DNA from: Sphingopyxis sp. TUF1
GTDB taxonomy: Bacteria; Pseudomonadota; Alphaproteobacteria; Sphingomonadales; Sphingomonadaceae
NCBI RefSeq assembly: GCF_036687315.1
Contig: NZ_CP144683.1
Location: 682,001 to 746,000, forward strand
Direction of reading: 5' to 3'
DNA: 64,000 nucleotides
Each line of letters begins with the position of its first letter. The stretch's first letter is position 1. A program made the position numbers and the translations under genes. Of the stretch, positions 57,880 through 64,000 are shown one piece after another. Under the pieces are notes generated by a model. The model did no database searches. It had not been told where the DNA came from and was given only the letters and a program-made list of their open reading frames with translations.

Positions 57880-58398
57880 TCAGGAAGCGTGATCGGGCAG
57901 CGTGCGCAGCCAGTTTCGGCGCGCGATCAGCTGCATGACGGCACCCTCGACCGCCCATTGTTCATAGGGATCGTCGAAGGGCTCTGCGCCCTGCAACGCC
58001 GCGATTTCCTGTTCGGTTCGGGCCAGCCACCGGTCAATGATCCGATCGCGCTCGCGCCACGTCAACAGCGCCAGAAAGTGACACCTCGTTCGGATCGGAT
58101 CGGGTGCCGCGGTGACGATGCCCGACATATCCGCGACGATCCAGCCATGCGCCTCGGCGAGACCAACCGGCGTGAGTTGAAGGCGCCGCGTTCCGCGCCG
58201 ATCGCTGCCGATCGCCCGGGCGACAATCAGGCCGCGCCTCACCAGGCGTTCGATCAGGGGATAGATCGCCCCCGCGCTCGCCCGCCAATGCGCGGTTCGT
58301 GATTTCTGAAACTCACGGCGGACCTCATATGCCGTGCTTTCGGGGTGCAAGGCAATCAGCCCGAGGACGGTCCCTTCGAGTTCGGTCATCTCCGGCAT
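57880..58398 (-). CDS. PadR family regulator
   Basis: About 172 residues: TELEGTVLGLIALHPESTAYEVRREFQKSRTAHWRASAGAIYPLIERLVRRGLIVARAIGSDRRGTRRLQLTPVGLAEAHGWI is the PadR winged helix, followed by a C-terminal dimerisation helix region (RTEQEIAALQ). ATG 58398 starts MPEMTELEG. It is divergent from the CPBP protease gene, its most likely target. Confidence 0.87.
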   Translation of the reverse strand: MPEMTELEGTVLGLIALHPESTAYEVRREFQKSRTAHWRASAGAIYPLIERLVRRGLIVARAIGSDRRGTRRLQLTPVGLAEAHGWIVADMSGIVTAAPDPIRTRCHFLALLTWRERDRIIDRWLARTEQEIAALQGAEPFDDPYEQWAVEGAVMQLIARRNWLRTLPDHAS

Positions 58399-58472
58399 AG
58401 GCCATTTCCCTTGCACGTCCGGGCAAGGAGAGGCAATAGTCCGAATCGTACTAAATAATAACAGGCGCTCTC

Positions 58473-59084
58473 ATGACCTTAGCAATTTTCTTCTGGCTGG
58501 CGGTGTTCGCACCGGCCGCGGCAATCCCCAACGGAATGCTGATCTCGATCCCGATCGTCATCCTGATCCTTATCTTCGTAAAGCGAACCCGCGGGCCGAC
58601 ATTCGCCGCCGTTTTTCGCAGCGTACCCGTTTCCCTCGCCATCGGCATCGCCGCGGGCGCCGTGATGCATTTCGCACTGAATCCTCTCTTCGGTTTTCTT
58701 GCCGAGCAGGCCACCGGTGAGGCTGCGGACCTTTCGTCGCTCGCCGGAATCGAGGGCAATCTGGGCAATTATCTGGCGATGCTGGCGCTGGGGGTGCTCT
58801 TTGGCGGCGTTATCGAAGAGGTCATCGACCGCGGCTTCCTGATCGGCTGGGGCACCGCCGAGTTCGGCGCCAAATGGGCCGTCCCGCTGCTATTGATTAC
58901 GTCATTGGGCTTTGGCCTTGCCCACGCCTGGCAGGGGATGAGCGGCATGATAACGACCGGGCTGAGCGGCCTTTGTTACGGCACAGTCTATCTGCTGTGC
59001 GACCGGAAACTGCTTCCGGCGATCATGATGCATGCCACAAGCAATGCGATCGCGATCACGGCAATCTATCTTTACGGAATGTAG
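58473..59084 (+). CDS. CPBP-family intramembrane protease
   Basis: 203 residues, several membrane segments. The three CPBP/Abi motifs are present: EEVIDRGFL (Glu-Glu pair and Arg), FGLAHAWQG (His) and MMHATSNAIAI (His, Asn). Members are glutamic-type intramembrane proteases or membrane proteins for peptide maturation and immunity. It is divergent from the PadR gene. Confidence 0.85.
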   Translation: MTLAIFFWLAVFAPAAAIPNGMLISIPIVILILIFVKRTRGPTFAAVFRSVPVSLAIGIAAGAVMHFALNPLFGFLAEQATGEAADLSSLAGIEGNLGNYLAMLALGVLFGGVIEEVIDRGFLIGWGTAEFGAKWAVPLLLITSLGFGLAHAWQGMSGMITTGLSGLCYGTVYLLCDRKLLPAIMMHATSNAIAITAIYLYGM

Positions 59085-59114
59085 CCGCCGATCGGTGGCA
59101 CATCCGGCTTCCTG

Positions 59115-59163
59115 AAAAAACTGCCGGCAGCGGCAGAGGGGAGGTTGGGACCGCTGCCGGCAG
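59115..59163 (-). terminator. Rho-independent terminator of the EF-hand gene
   Basis: A 13-bp perfect stem, CTGCCGGCAGCGG (59121-59133) with CCGCTGCCGGCAG (59151-59163), is followed on the minus strand by a run of six T (AAAAAA at 59115-59120 on the plus strand). It begins 10 bases after the EF-hand stop. Confidence 0.85.
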
Positions 59164-59172
59164 GTGCAGCTC

Positions 59173-59607
59173 CTAGCGCGCCGCCTGACGCGCGGCCGCG
59201 GCTTCGCGGAGGGCTGCCATCTCTTCCTGGTCGATCACGCCATTGCGATCCTTATCGCCATAATCGAACAGGATATTGGGGCCGTTGACGACTTCGTCGC
59301 GGGTCACGCGGCCGTCGCCATTGCTGTCCAGATGTTCGGCCAGCTGTTTGAACTTGTCGCCGCCACGGCGCATCATGCGACGCTTAGGCGCGTCCTCCTT
59401 GTCGATGACGCCGTCCTGGTTGCGATCCATCTTGTCGAACATGCGCGCGCGCATTTCGGTATGTTCGGCGCGGGTAATCTGGCCATCGCCGTTGAGGTCG
59501 GCGCGTTCCAGCATTTGCGTGGGATCGCGCTGGCCTTGCGCAAGCGCCGGGGCCGATGCGGCGACGGCGCCGACCGCCGCCACGATGAGAGTGAATTTGC
59601 GATTCAT
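59173..59607 (-). CDS. Exported EF-hand calcium-binding protein
   Basis: 144 residues with a signal peptide (MNRKFTLIVAAVGAVAASAPALAQ). Four EF-hand loops are readable: DLNGDGQITRAE, DRNQDGVIDKED, DSNGDGRVTRDE and DKDRNGVIDQEE. The protein should bind calcium in the periplasm or outside. It is followed by a strong terminator and preceded by the basic secreted protein at 59623-60195; the two-component system beyond that gene may control both. Confidence 0.9.
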   Translation of the reverse strand: MNRKFTLIVAAVGAVAASAPALAQGQRDPTQMLERADLNGDGQITRAEHTEMRARMFDKMDRNQDGVIDKEDAPKRRMMRRGGDKFKQLAEHLDSNGDGRVTRDEVVNGPNILFDYGDKDRNGVIDQEEMAALREAAAARQAAR

Positions 59608-59622
59608 GTTGTCAAACCTTGC

Positions 59623-60195
59623 TTATTGAGGGCGCGGATAGGTGCGCGAGCTGCTGACGCTGCGGCCCGAATTGGTCGTGGCGTTGCGGTTGATCTGGAC
59701 GCTGTCGTCGGAAACCGAGACGTCACGCGTCGCGGTATAGCCCCGCCCTTGCGACGTCGACGCGCCGCGCGAACGCTGATAGCCGTCGTCGGTGCGATAG
59801 ATGGTGCTCCAGCTGTTCTGGCTGTTGCCCGACGCGCCCGTGCGGCTGCGCTCGCGGCTGACCGAGCCATCGCCATTGCGGGTCACCGAACCGTTCCGTT
59901 CGACCGTCTTGCCGTTGCGGTACTGGCGTTCGACATGGTTCGACACGGTGCCGTCGCCGCGCTGGGTCGTGCGTTGTTGCACATAACCGCGGCCATTGGC
60001 GTTCGCGCGACCGCGCGTCACGGTCGCCGAGCCGGGCTCACGCGAAACGTGACGGCCGGCAATGAAGCCACCGCCTGGACCGTGGCCGCGAACGATGCGC
60101 CCATGATCGCGGGCCTCGGCGGGCGCCAGATTGGCTGCGGCGACACCCGCGGTTACGATGGCAGCTATGCTCATCAGGGATCGAAAGGTCGTCAT
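59623..60195 (-). CDS. Secreted low-complexity basic protein
   Basis: 190 residues with a signal peptide (MTTFRSLMSIAAIVTAGVAAANLAPAEARD). The mature part is Arg/Gly/Ser/Asn-rich with imperfect repeats such as QRGDGTVSNHVERQYRNGKTVERNGSV and TRNGDGSVSRERSRTG. No family recognised; likely a periplasmic or surface protein. It is followed by the EF-hand gene 15 bp later and divergent from the two-component system. Confidence 0.65.
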   Translation of the reverse strand: MTTFRSLMSIAAIVTAGVAAANLAPAEARDHGRIVRGHGPGGGFIAGRHVSREPGSATVTRGRANANGRGYVQQRTTQRGDGTVSNHVERQYRNGKTVERNGSVTRNGDGSVSRERSRTGASGNSQNSWSTIYRTDDGYQRSRGASTSQGRGYTATRDVSVSDDSVQINRNATTNSGRSVSSSRTYPRPQ

Positions 60196-60343
60196 TTAAA
60201 AGCTCCTTGGGGGATATTTGACGACGACAGAAATGCCCGGATCGCGTAAGAGACCAATGACCCGCCGGTAAGCTTTGGCAACGAAATGTAACGCCGCCCG
60301 ATTAAAGCTTGAGATGGAGGAAGCGCTCGGCTGTCATGCGAGG

Positions 60344-61081
60344 ATGAGCGAAACTGCACAGCGCGCGGCGGCCTTTGTCGCCATCGTCGAGGATGACGAG
60401 CATATTGCCGAACTCGTCGCCGAACTTCTCGCGCGCGAGGGATATGAAACCGCCCATTGTCCCTCGGGCACAGAACTCGACCGCCTGCTCGACCGGCGAC
60501 GGGTCGATCTCGTCCTGCTCGATCTCATGCTTCCCGGCGAGGACGGCCTCAGCATTTGCCGCCGCCTGCACGCGGCCGCGATCCGCGTGCCCGTGATCAT
60601 GATCACCGCAAAAGGCGACGACATCGACCGCATCCTGGGCCTCGAGTTCGGGGCCGACGACTATCTGCCCAAGCCTTTCAACCCCCGCGAGCTTGTCGCG
60701 CGCGTCCGTGCCGTTCTGCGCCGCACCCGCGAGATTCACCGGCCGGCGCCGCTTGCCGGGCAGGTCTATCGGTTCGCCGGCTGGTCGCTCGATGGCGGGT
60801 CGCGCGAATTGCGCAGCCCCGAAGGCGAAGCGGTGGAGTTGACGGGCGGGGAATTCGACCTCCTCCTCGCGCTGCTCGACCATCCGCAGCGCGTGCTATC
60901 GCGCGACCAGCTGCTCGACTGGACGCGTGGACGCGATGCCGGCCCTTTCGATCGCACGATCGACGTGCAATTGAGCCGGCTGCGGCGCAAGCTTGGCGAC
61001 GATCCGAAAAAGCCCGCGATGATCCGGACGGTTCGCGGCGGCGGCTATCTGTTCGCGCCCGCCGTCGAACGCGGCCTTTAA
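60344..61081 (+). CDS. OmpR-type response regulator
   Basis: About 245 residues: receiver domain VAIVEDDEHIAELVAELLAREG with acidic pocket, phosphoacceptor in DLVLLDLMLPGEDGL, Thr in PVIMITAKG and Lys in DDYLPKPFNPRELVARV. The C-terminal winged helix reads LTGGEFDLLLALLDHPQRVLSRDQLLDW and FDRTIDVQLSRLRRKLGDDPKKPAMIRTVRGGGYLF. The start is uncertain (60344, 60314 or 60275). The histidine kinase starts 1 bp after the stop. Confidence 0.9.
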   Translation: MSETAQRAAAFVAIVEDDEHIAELVAELLAREGYETAHCPSGTELDRLLDRRRVDLVLLDLMLPGEDGLSICRRLHAAAIRVPVIMITAKGDDIDRILGLEFGADDYLPKPFNPRELVARVRAVLRRTREIHRPAPLAGQVYRFAGWSLDGGSRELRSPEGEAVELTGGEFDLLLALLDHPQRVLSRDQLLDWTRGRDAGPFDRTIDVQLSRLRRKLGDDPKKPAMIRTVRGGGYLFAPAVERGL

Positions 61082-61082
61082 G

Positions 61083-62444
61083 ATGCGCCGCTGGATCGGT
61101 AGCCTGCGATTCCGGTTTGCCGCACTTTTCATGCTGGGCCTTTTCGCGTTGCAGGCGGCGATCCTTGTTATCGCGCTGTGGCCTGACGGGCGGCCGTTGA
61201 TCTTTCGGCTGATCGATCCGCAGGACGCGCGCGAGATCGCCGAGGCGATCGAAAGTGCACCGCCGTCACTGCGCCCGGCGATCGCGGCGGCCGCCAGCAC
61301 CAGCGGAACGACGGTCGAAATCCTCGAGGGCTTCCCCGTTGACGATGCGGCCCCTTCCGCGCCCGCGGCCCGCCCTGCGCCGCATCTCGAGGAACGCTTC
61401 CGGCGCTTCGCCGAAGAATTGCAAGGACGCCCGCTGCATGTCCAGACACGCGAAGGAACGCTCTTCGCAGGTCCGCTGCGCAAGGGCGATCCGCCGCGCG
61501 GGCCAATTCGCGTCCTGATCGGGCTGCAAACCGGCGAGGTGGTGGCGATCGAACGCGCGCCGCTGCTGCTGCAGATTCTCGCCGAACGGTATGTCTTCGT
61601 CGCCGGGGTCGGCGCCGCGGTCCTGCTCAGCATTCTCTTCATGCTGTCGCGGCAGATATTACGGCCGGTCGAACGCTTGGCCAAGGCGACGCAGATATTG
61701 GAACGCGACGCGAGCGTGCCCGACGTTACGCCCAGCGGCGCGCGCGAACTGCGCGCGCTGGCAACCGCGTTCAATTCGATGAAAGCGCGCATCGGCGGCC
61801 TGATCGGCGAACGCACGCATATGCTGGCGGCGATCGCGCATGATCTGCGCACCTATTTGACGCGGCTGCGGCTGCGCGCCGAACAGATTGGCGACGACCG
61901 CCACCGCGCCCGCGCGATCGACGATATTCGGGAAATGGGCCAACTGCTCGACGACATCCTGTTGTTCGCGCAGAGCGACAGCAACCGCACGGAGACGGCG
62001 GTCACGATCGACGCGCGCAGGGAGGCCGCCGACTATGTTGCGCTTCGTCAGGAGGCGGGCGATCCGGTCGCGATCTCAACCCCCACCGTGCCCGTTCCAT
62101 GCAGCATCGCGCCGATCGCCTTCCGGCGCATCATGGGCAATCTGATCGACAACGCGATACGCTACGGCACCTACGCACGCGCCACGCTGCGCCAGGAAGA
62201 CGGCGGGGTGATACTAGAAGTGATCGACAATGGGCCGGGCATTCCGGCGGAATTGCTCGATCGGCTGACGGCGCCGTTCGAACGGCTCGAATCGTCGCGC
62301 ACGCGCAGCACCGGCGGCGCCGGGCTGGGGCTTTCGATCGTCAAGGCGCTGGCGGAGGCGAACGGCGGAAACCTTACGCTCGGCAACCGCGATACGGGCG
62401 GGCTGCGCGCGACCGTCAGGCTTCCTGCGCCACCGACCACCTGA
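61083..62444 (+). CDS. Sensor histidine kinase
   Basis: 453 residues. Two membrane segments (about 10-32 and 175-200) enclose a periplasmic domain of ~140 residues. Then HAMP (SRQILRPVERLAKATQIL...), the phospho-His box LAAIAHDLRTYLTRLRLR, and ATP-binding motifs NLIDNAIRYG, VIDNGPGIP and STGGAGLGLSIVKALAEANGG. It is EnvZ-like in order of domains. Partner of the OmpR-type regulator directly upstream; the signal is unknown. Confidence 0.9.
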   Translation: MRRWIGSLRFRFAALFMLGLFALQAAILVIALWPDGRPLIFRLIDPQDAREIAEAIESAPPSLRPAIAAAASTSGTTVEILEGFPVDDAAPSAPAARPAPHLEERFRRFAEELQGRPLHVQTREGTLFAGPLRKGDPPRGPIRVLIGLQTGEVVAIERAPLLLQILAERYVFVAGVGAAVLLSILFMLSRQILRPVERLAKATQILERDASVPDVTPSGARELRALATAFNSMKARIGGLIGERTHMLAAIAHDLRTYLTRLRLRAEQIGDDRHRARAIDDIREMGQLLDDILLFAQSDSNRTETAVTIDARREAADYVALRQEAGDPVAISTPTVPVPCSIAPIAFRRIMGNLIDNAIRYGTYARATLRQEDGGVILEVIDNGPGIPAELLDRLTAPFERLESSRTRSTGGAGLGLSIVKALAEANGGNLTLGNRDTGGLRATVRLPAPPTT

Positions 62445-62529
62445 CCGTACTCCACCGATTCCGCTCACCTCGTTCTTCGCTTTGCGATCGTGCGAAGCAC
62501 GTCCCCGATTGACCTTGTCCAAAAATTTT

Positions 62530-62544
62530 TACATTGAGTATGTA
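62530..62544. promoter_or_regulatory. Possible TetR-type operator before the SDR gene
   Basis: TACAT-TGAGT-ATGTA is a short 5+5 palindrome in an AT-rich promoter-like stretch 24 bases before the SDR start codon. Similar motifs occur before TetR-controlled SDR genes in sphingomonads, but no TetR gene is adjacent here. Confidence 0.35.
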
Positions 62545-62567
62545 TAAATGGGAAAGGATGCGGGCAC

Positions 62568-63386
62568 ATGAGCTGGAATTGGAAATCGGGGACGGTCGTC
62601 GTCACGGGCGCCGGGAATGGCATTGGCGCGGCGGTCGCGCTGGAACTTGCCACACGCGGCGCATCGCTCGCGCTGGTCGATGTCGATGCCGCGGCGCTGG
62701 AAGTGACCAAGGCGCGCGTCGAGAGCCATGGCGTTCGCGCGCGGACCTATCAGGCCGACCTCGGCCAATCGAACGAAGTCGAAACGCTGGCCGAGCGCCT
62801 GCTCGCCGATCATGGCGATATCATATGCCTGATAAACAATGCCGGCGTCGCAATGGTCGGGACAATCGAACAGGTCGATCCCGCCGAATTCGAATGGCTT
62901 TTCAACATCAATTTCTGGGCACCGGTGCGGTTGACGCGGGCGCTGCTTCCCGAACTCCGTCGCCGCGAGTCCGCGCGCATTGCGAACGTGTCGAGCATTT
63001 TGGGAATCATTGCGGCCCCCGGCCAAGGGCCCTATGTCGCGTCGAAATTCGCGCTGCGCGGTTACAGCGAAACCTTGTCGATCGAGCTGGCCGACAGCGG
63101 GATCGCGCTCAGCACCGTCTATCCGGGCGGCATCGCGACCGACATTGCGCGCTCCGCCAAGATGGCGTCGGGCGTCGATCAGGACGTCGCAAAGGACGAC
63201 CTCGCGCGTTATGAAAAGGGGCTGACGACCAGCCCCGCCGATGCGGCCAGGATCATCGCCGACGGGATCGAACGGCGCGATTCGCGCATCCTGATCGGCA
63301 GTGACGCCCGGCGCGCGGACATCATCCAACGCATCTGGCCGTCGCGTTATATGAAGATTATTGCGCGCAAGATGGCGCGTCCCTGA
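62568..63386 (+). CDS. Short-chain dehydrogenase/reductase
   Basis: 272 residues: cofactor loop VTGAGNGIGAAVALELATRGASLALVD, NNAG in CLINNAGVAMVG, catalytic Ser in VSSILGIIAAPGQGPYVASKFALRGY with YxxxK, and TVYPGGIATDIA. It oxidises or reduces an alcohol/ketone with NAD(P). The basic C-terminal tail (PSRYMKIIARKMARP) is typical of the sphingomonad acyl/steroid-type SDRs. Substrate unknown. Confidence 0.85.
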   Translation: MSWNWKSGTVVVTGAGNGIGAAVALELATRGASLALVDVDAAALEVTKARVESHGVRARTYQADLGQSNEVETLAERLLADHGDIICLINNAGVAMVGTIEQVDPAEFEWLFNINFWAPVRLTRALLPELRRRESARIANVSSILGIIAAPGQGPYVASKFALRGYSETLSIELADSGIALSTVYPGGIATDIARSAKMASGVDQDVAKDDLARYEKGLTTSPADAARIIADGIERRDSRILIGSDARRADIIQRIWPSRYMKIIARKMARP

Positions 63387-63407
63387 ACGTTCGCCGGGGG
63401 CCGGACT

Positions 63408-64000
63408 TCAATAGGGGCAGAGAGGGTGCGAAACCGCGCCGAGACGGCTGAGGTCGGCCGGTAACAAGGTCCGCTTGCCGTCGTCGGCAAACACATGCTG
63501 GACGAAAAGACGCGCCCCCCCGGCAAACGGATATGTGCCGACCATATTGTGGAGCAGCCGGAACCGTCGGCTGCGTCCCGCCCCGAACTGCATATGCACG
63601 CGGAAATCCGGCCCCTGTTCGGACAGGGCAGCGCCGCGCCGCGCCCAGTCCACCGGAATGCCGGGCAATGACAATATCGAACGGAGGGTACGGCTTGCCG
63701 CGGCATTCTGGCCGACCAGCGCTTCCTGTTGCAGCGCGGTGAGCAACAGGCTGGCGACGTCGCGCCAGCCCGGCACGAAACGCCGCCAGCCATCTTCGTG
63801 CAGAAAGAGCATCAGCGCGTTGAGATCGTCGCCCTCGGCGATCCCGCCCAGATGGCGGCGGTGCGTCGCGACCCACGCCTTGTTGACGAGGCGGATCCGG
63901 CCGCACGGTGCAAATATACAGGCCGGCTCGGGATCGGCCTGCCGGAGGAGCAGCGCAAGCGTATCGTCAAGGTCTGCCCCCGGCGTCGCAGCGAGCGCGA
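63408..64000 (-). CDS. Probable XRE-family regulator, MmyB-like ligand-binding domain (partial)
   Basis: The frame is open from the window edge to a stop at 63408. Visible residues include QADPEPACIFAPCGRIRLVNKAW, LGGIAEGDDLNALMLFLHEDGWRRFVPGWRDVASLLLTALQQEAL and a C-terminal RRFRLLHNMVGTYPFAGGARLFVQHVFADDGKRTLLPADL. The N(A)LMLFLHEDGWRRFVPGW pattern resembles the MmyB-like ligand-binding domain that follows an XRE helix-turn-helix; the DNA-binding part would lie beyond base 64000. Assignment is from pattern only. Confidence 0.55.
   Translation of the reverse strand, partial: ALAATPGADLDDTLALLLRQADPEPACIFAPCGRIRLVNKAWVATHRRHLGGIAEGDDLNALMLFLHEDGWRRFVPGWRDVASLLLTALQQEALVGQNAAASRTLRSILSLPGIPVDWARRGAALSEQGPDFRVHMQFGAGRSRRFRLLHNMVGTYPFAGGARLFVQHVFADDGKRTLLPADLSRLGAVSHPLCPY

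Overview
The window looks like chromosomal DNA of a high-GC alphaproteobacterium, most likely a sphingomonad (Sphingopyxis/Sphingomonas-like). The inference rests on the TonB receptor signature, the carboxylesterase/acyl-CoA ligase catabolic operon behind it, the MHS-type transporter with a large periplasmic insert, and overall codon use. No rRNA, tRNA, CRISPR array or insertion sequence was seen.

Layout. 1-10.5 kb: ordinary accessory genes (saccharopine-dehydrogenase-like protein, TetR, AraC, LysR and MarR regulators, VOC and lipocalin-like proteins, DoxX, a metal-site-poor amidohydrolase behind a 42-bp palindrome, an MBL/class-V-aminotransferase/MOSC run). 10.5-19.6 kb: a catabolic regulon on the minus strand (TonB receptor, secreted carboxylesterase, acyl-CoA ligase, TetR, SDR, MFS importer) with two matching TTCACTCACA-type palindromes in front of its two transcription units.

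19.7-50.3 kb: a large nonribosomal peptide/hydrazine biosynthetic gene cluster, the highlight of the window. From an AT-richer 402-bp divergent control region at 33.06-33.46 kb, the left arm (minus strand) carries MbtH, a small unknown protein, a fusion of an SDR-like region with a Cys-nucleophile alpha/beta hydrolase, an NRPS C-A-T, an NRPS C-A*-T-C-A-T (A* is a dead adenylation domain) and an Sfp-type PPTase. The right arm (plus strand, mostly ATGA-overlapping genes) carries an amine N-hydroxylase, an FAD amine oxidase, a cupin-MetRS hydrazine synthetase that is additionally fused to a C-terminal carrier protein, a TubC-docked cyclization-A(Cys-like)-T NRPS, an AMP ligase, a free ACP, a GNAT, a C45 Ntn-hydrolase, a KAS III-like enzyme (opposite strand), a heme-oxygenase-like iron oxidase with a long extra N-terminal region, and an acyl-CoA dehydrogenase. 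The first three match the Spb38/39/40 and Tri26/27/28 logic for N6-hydroxylysine + glycine to hydrazinoacetic acid; ligase/ACP/GNAT/acyl-CoA dehydrogenase match the Tri29/30/31/22 tailoring set of triacsin. I infer a hydrazine- or azo-derived acyl unit joined to a cysteine-derived thiazoline and extended by the left-arm NRPSs. I know of no characterised product with this combination.

50.3-64 kb: ordinary genes again (TetR, LysE exporter, formylglycine-generating-enzyme-like protein, two ArsR/SRPBCC pairs, DUF899, GST, PadR, CPBP protease, EF-hand protein with a clear terminator, a two-component system, an SDR, and a partial regulator at the right edge).
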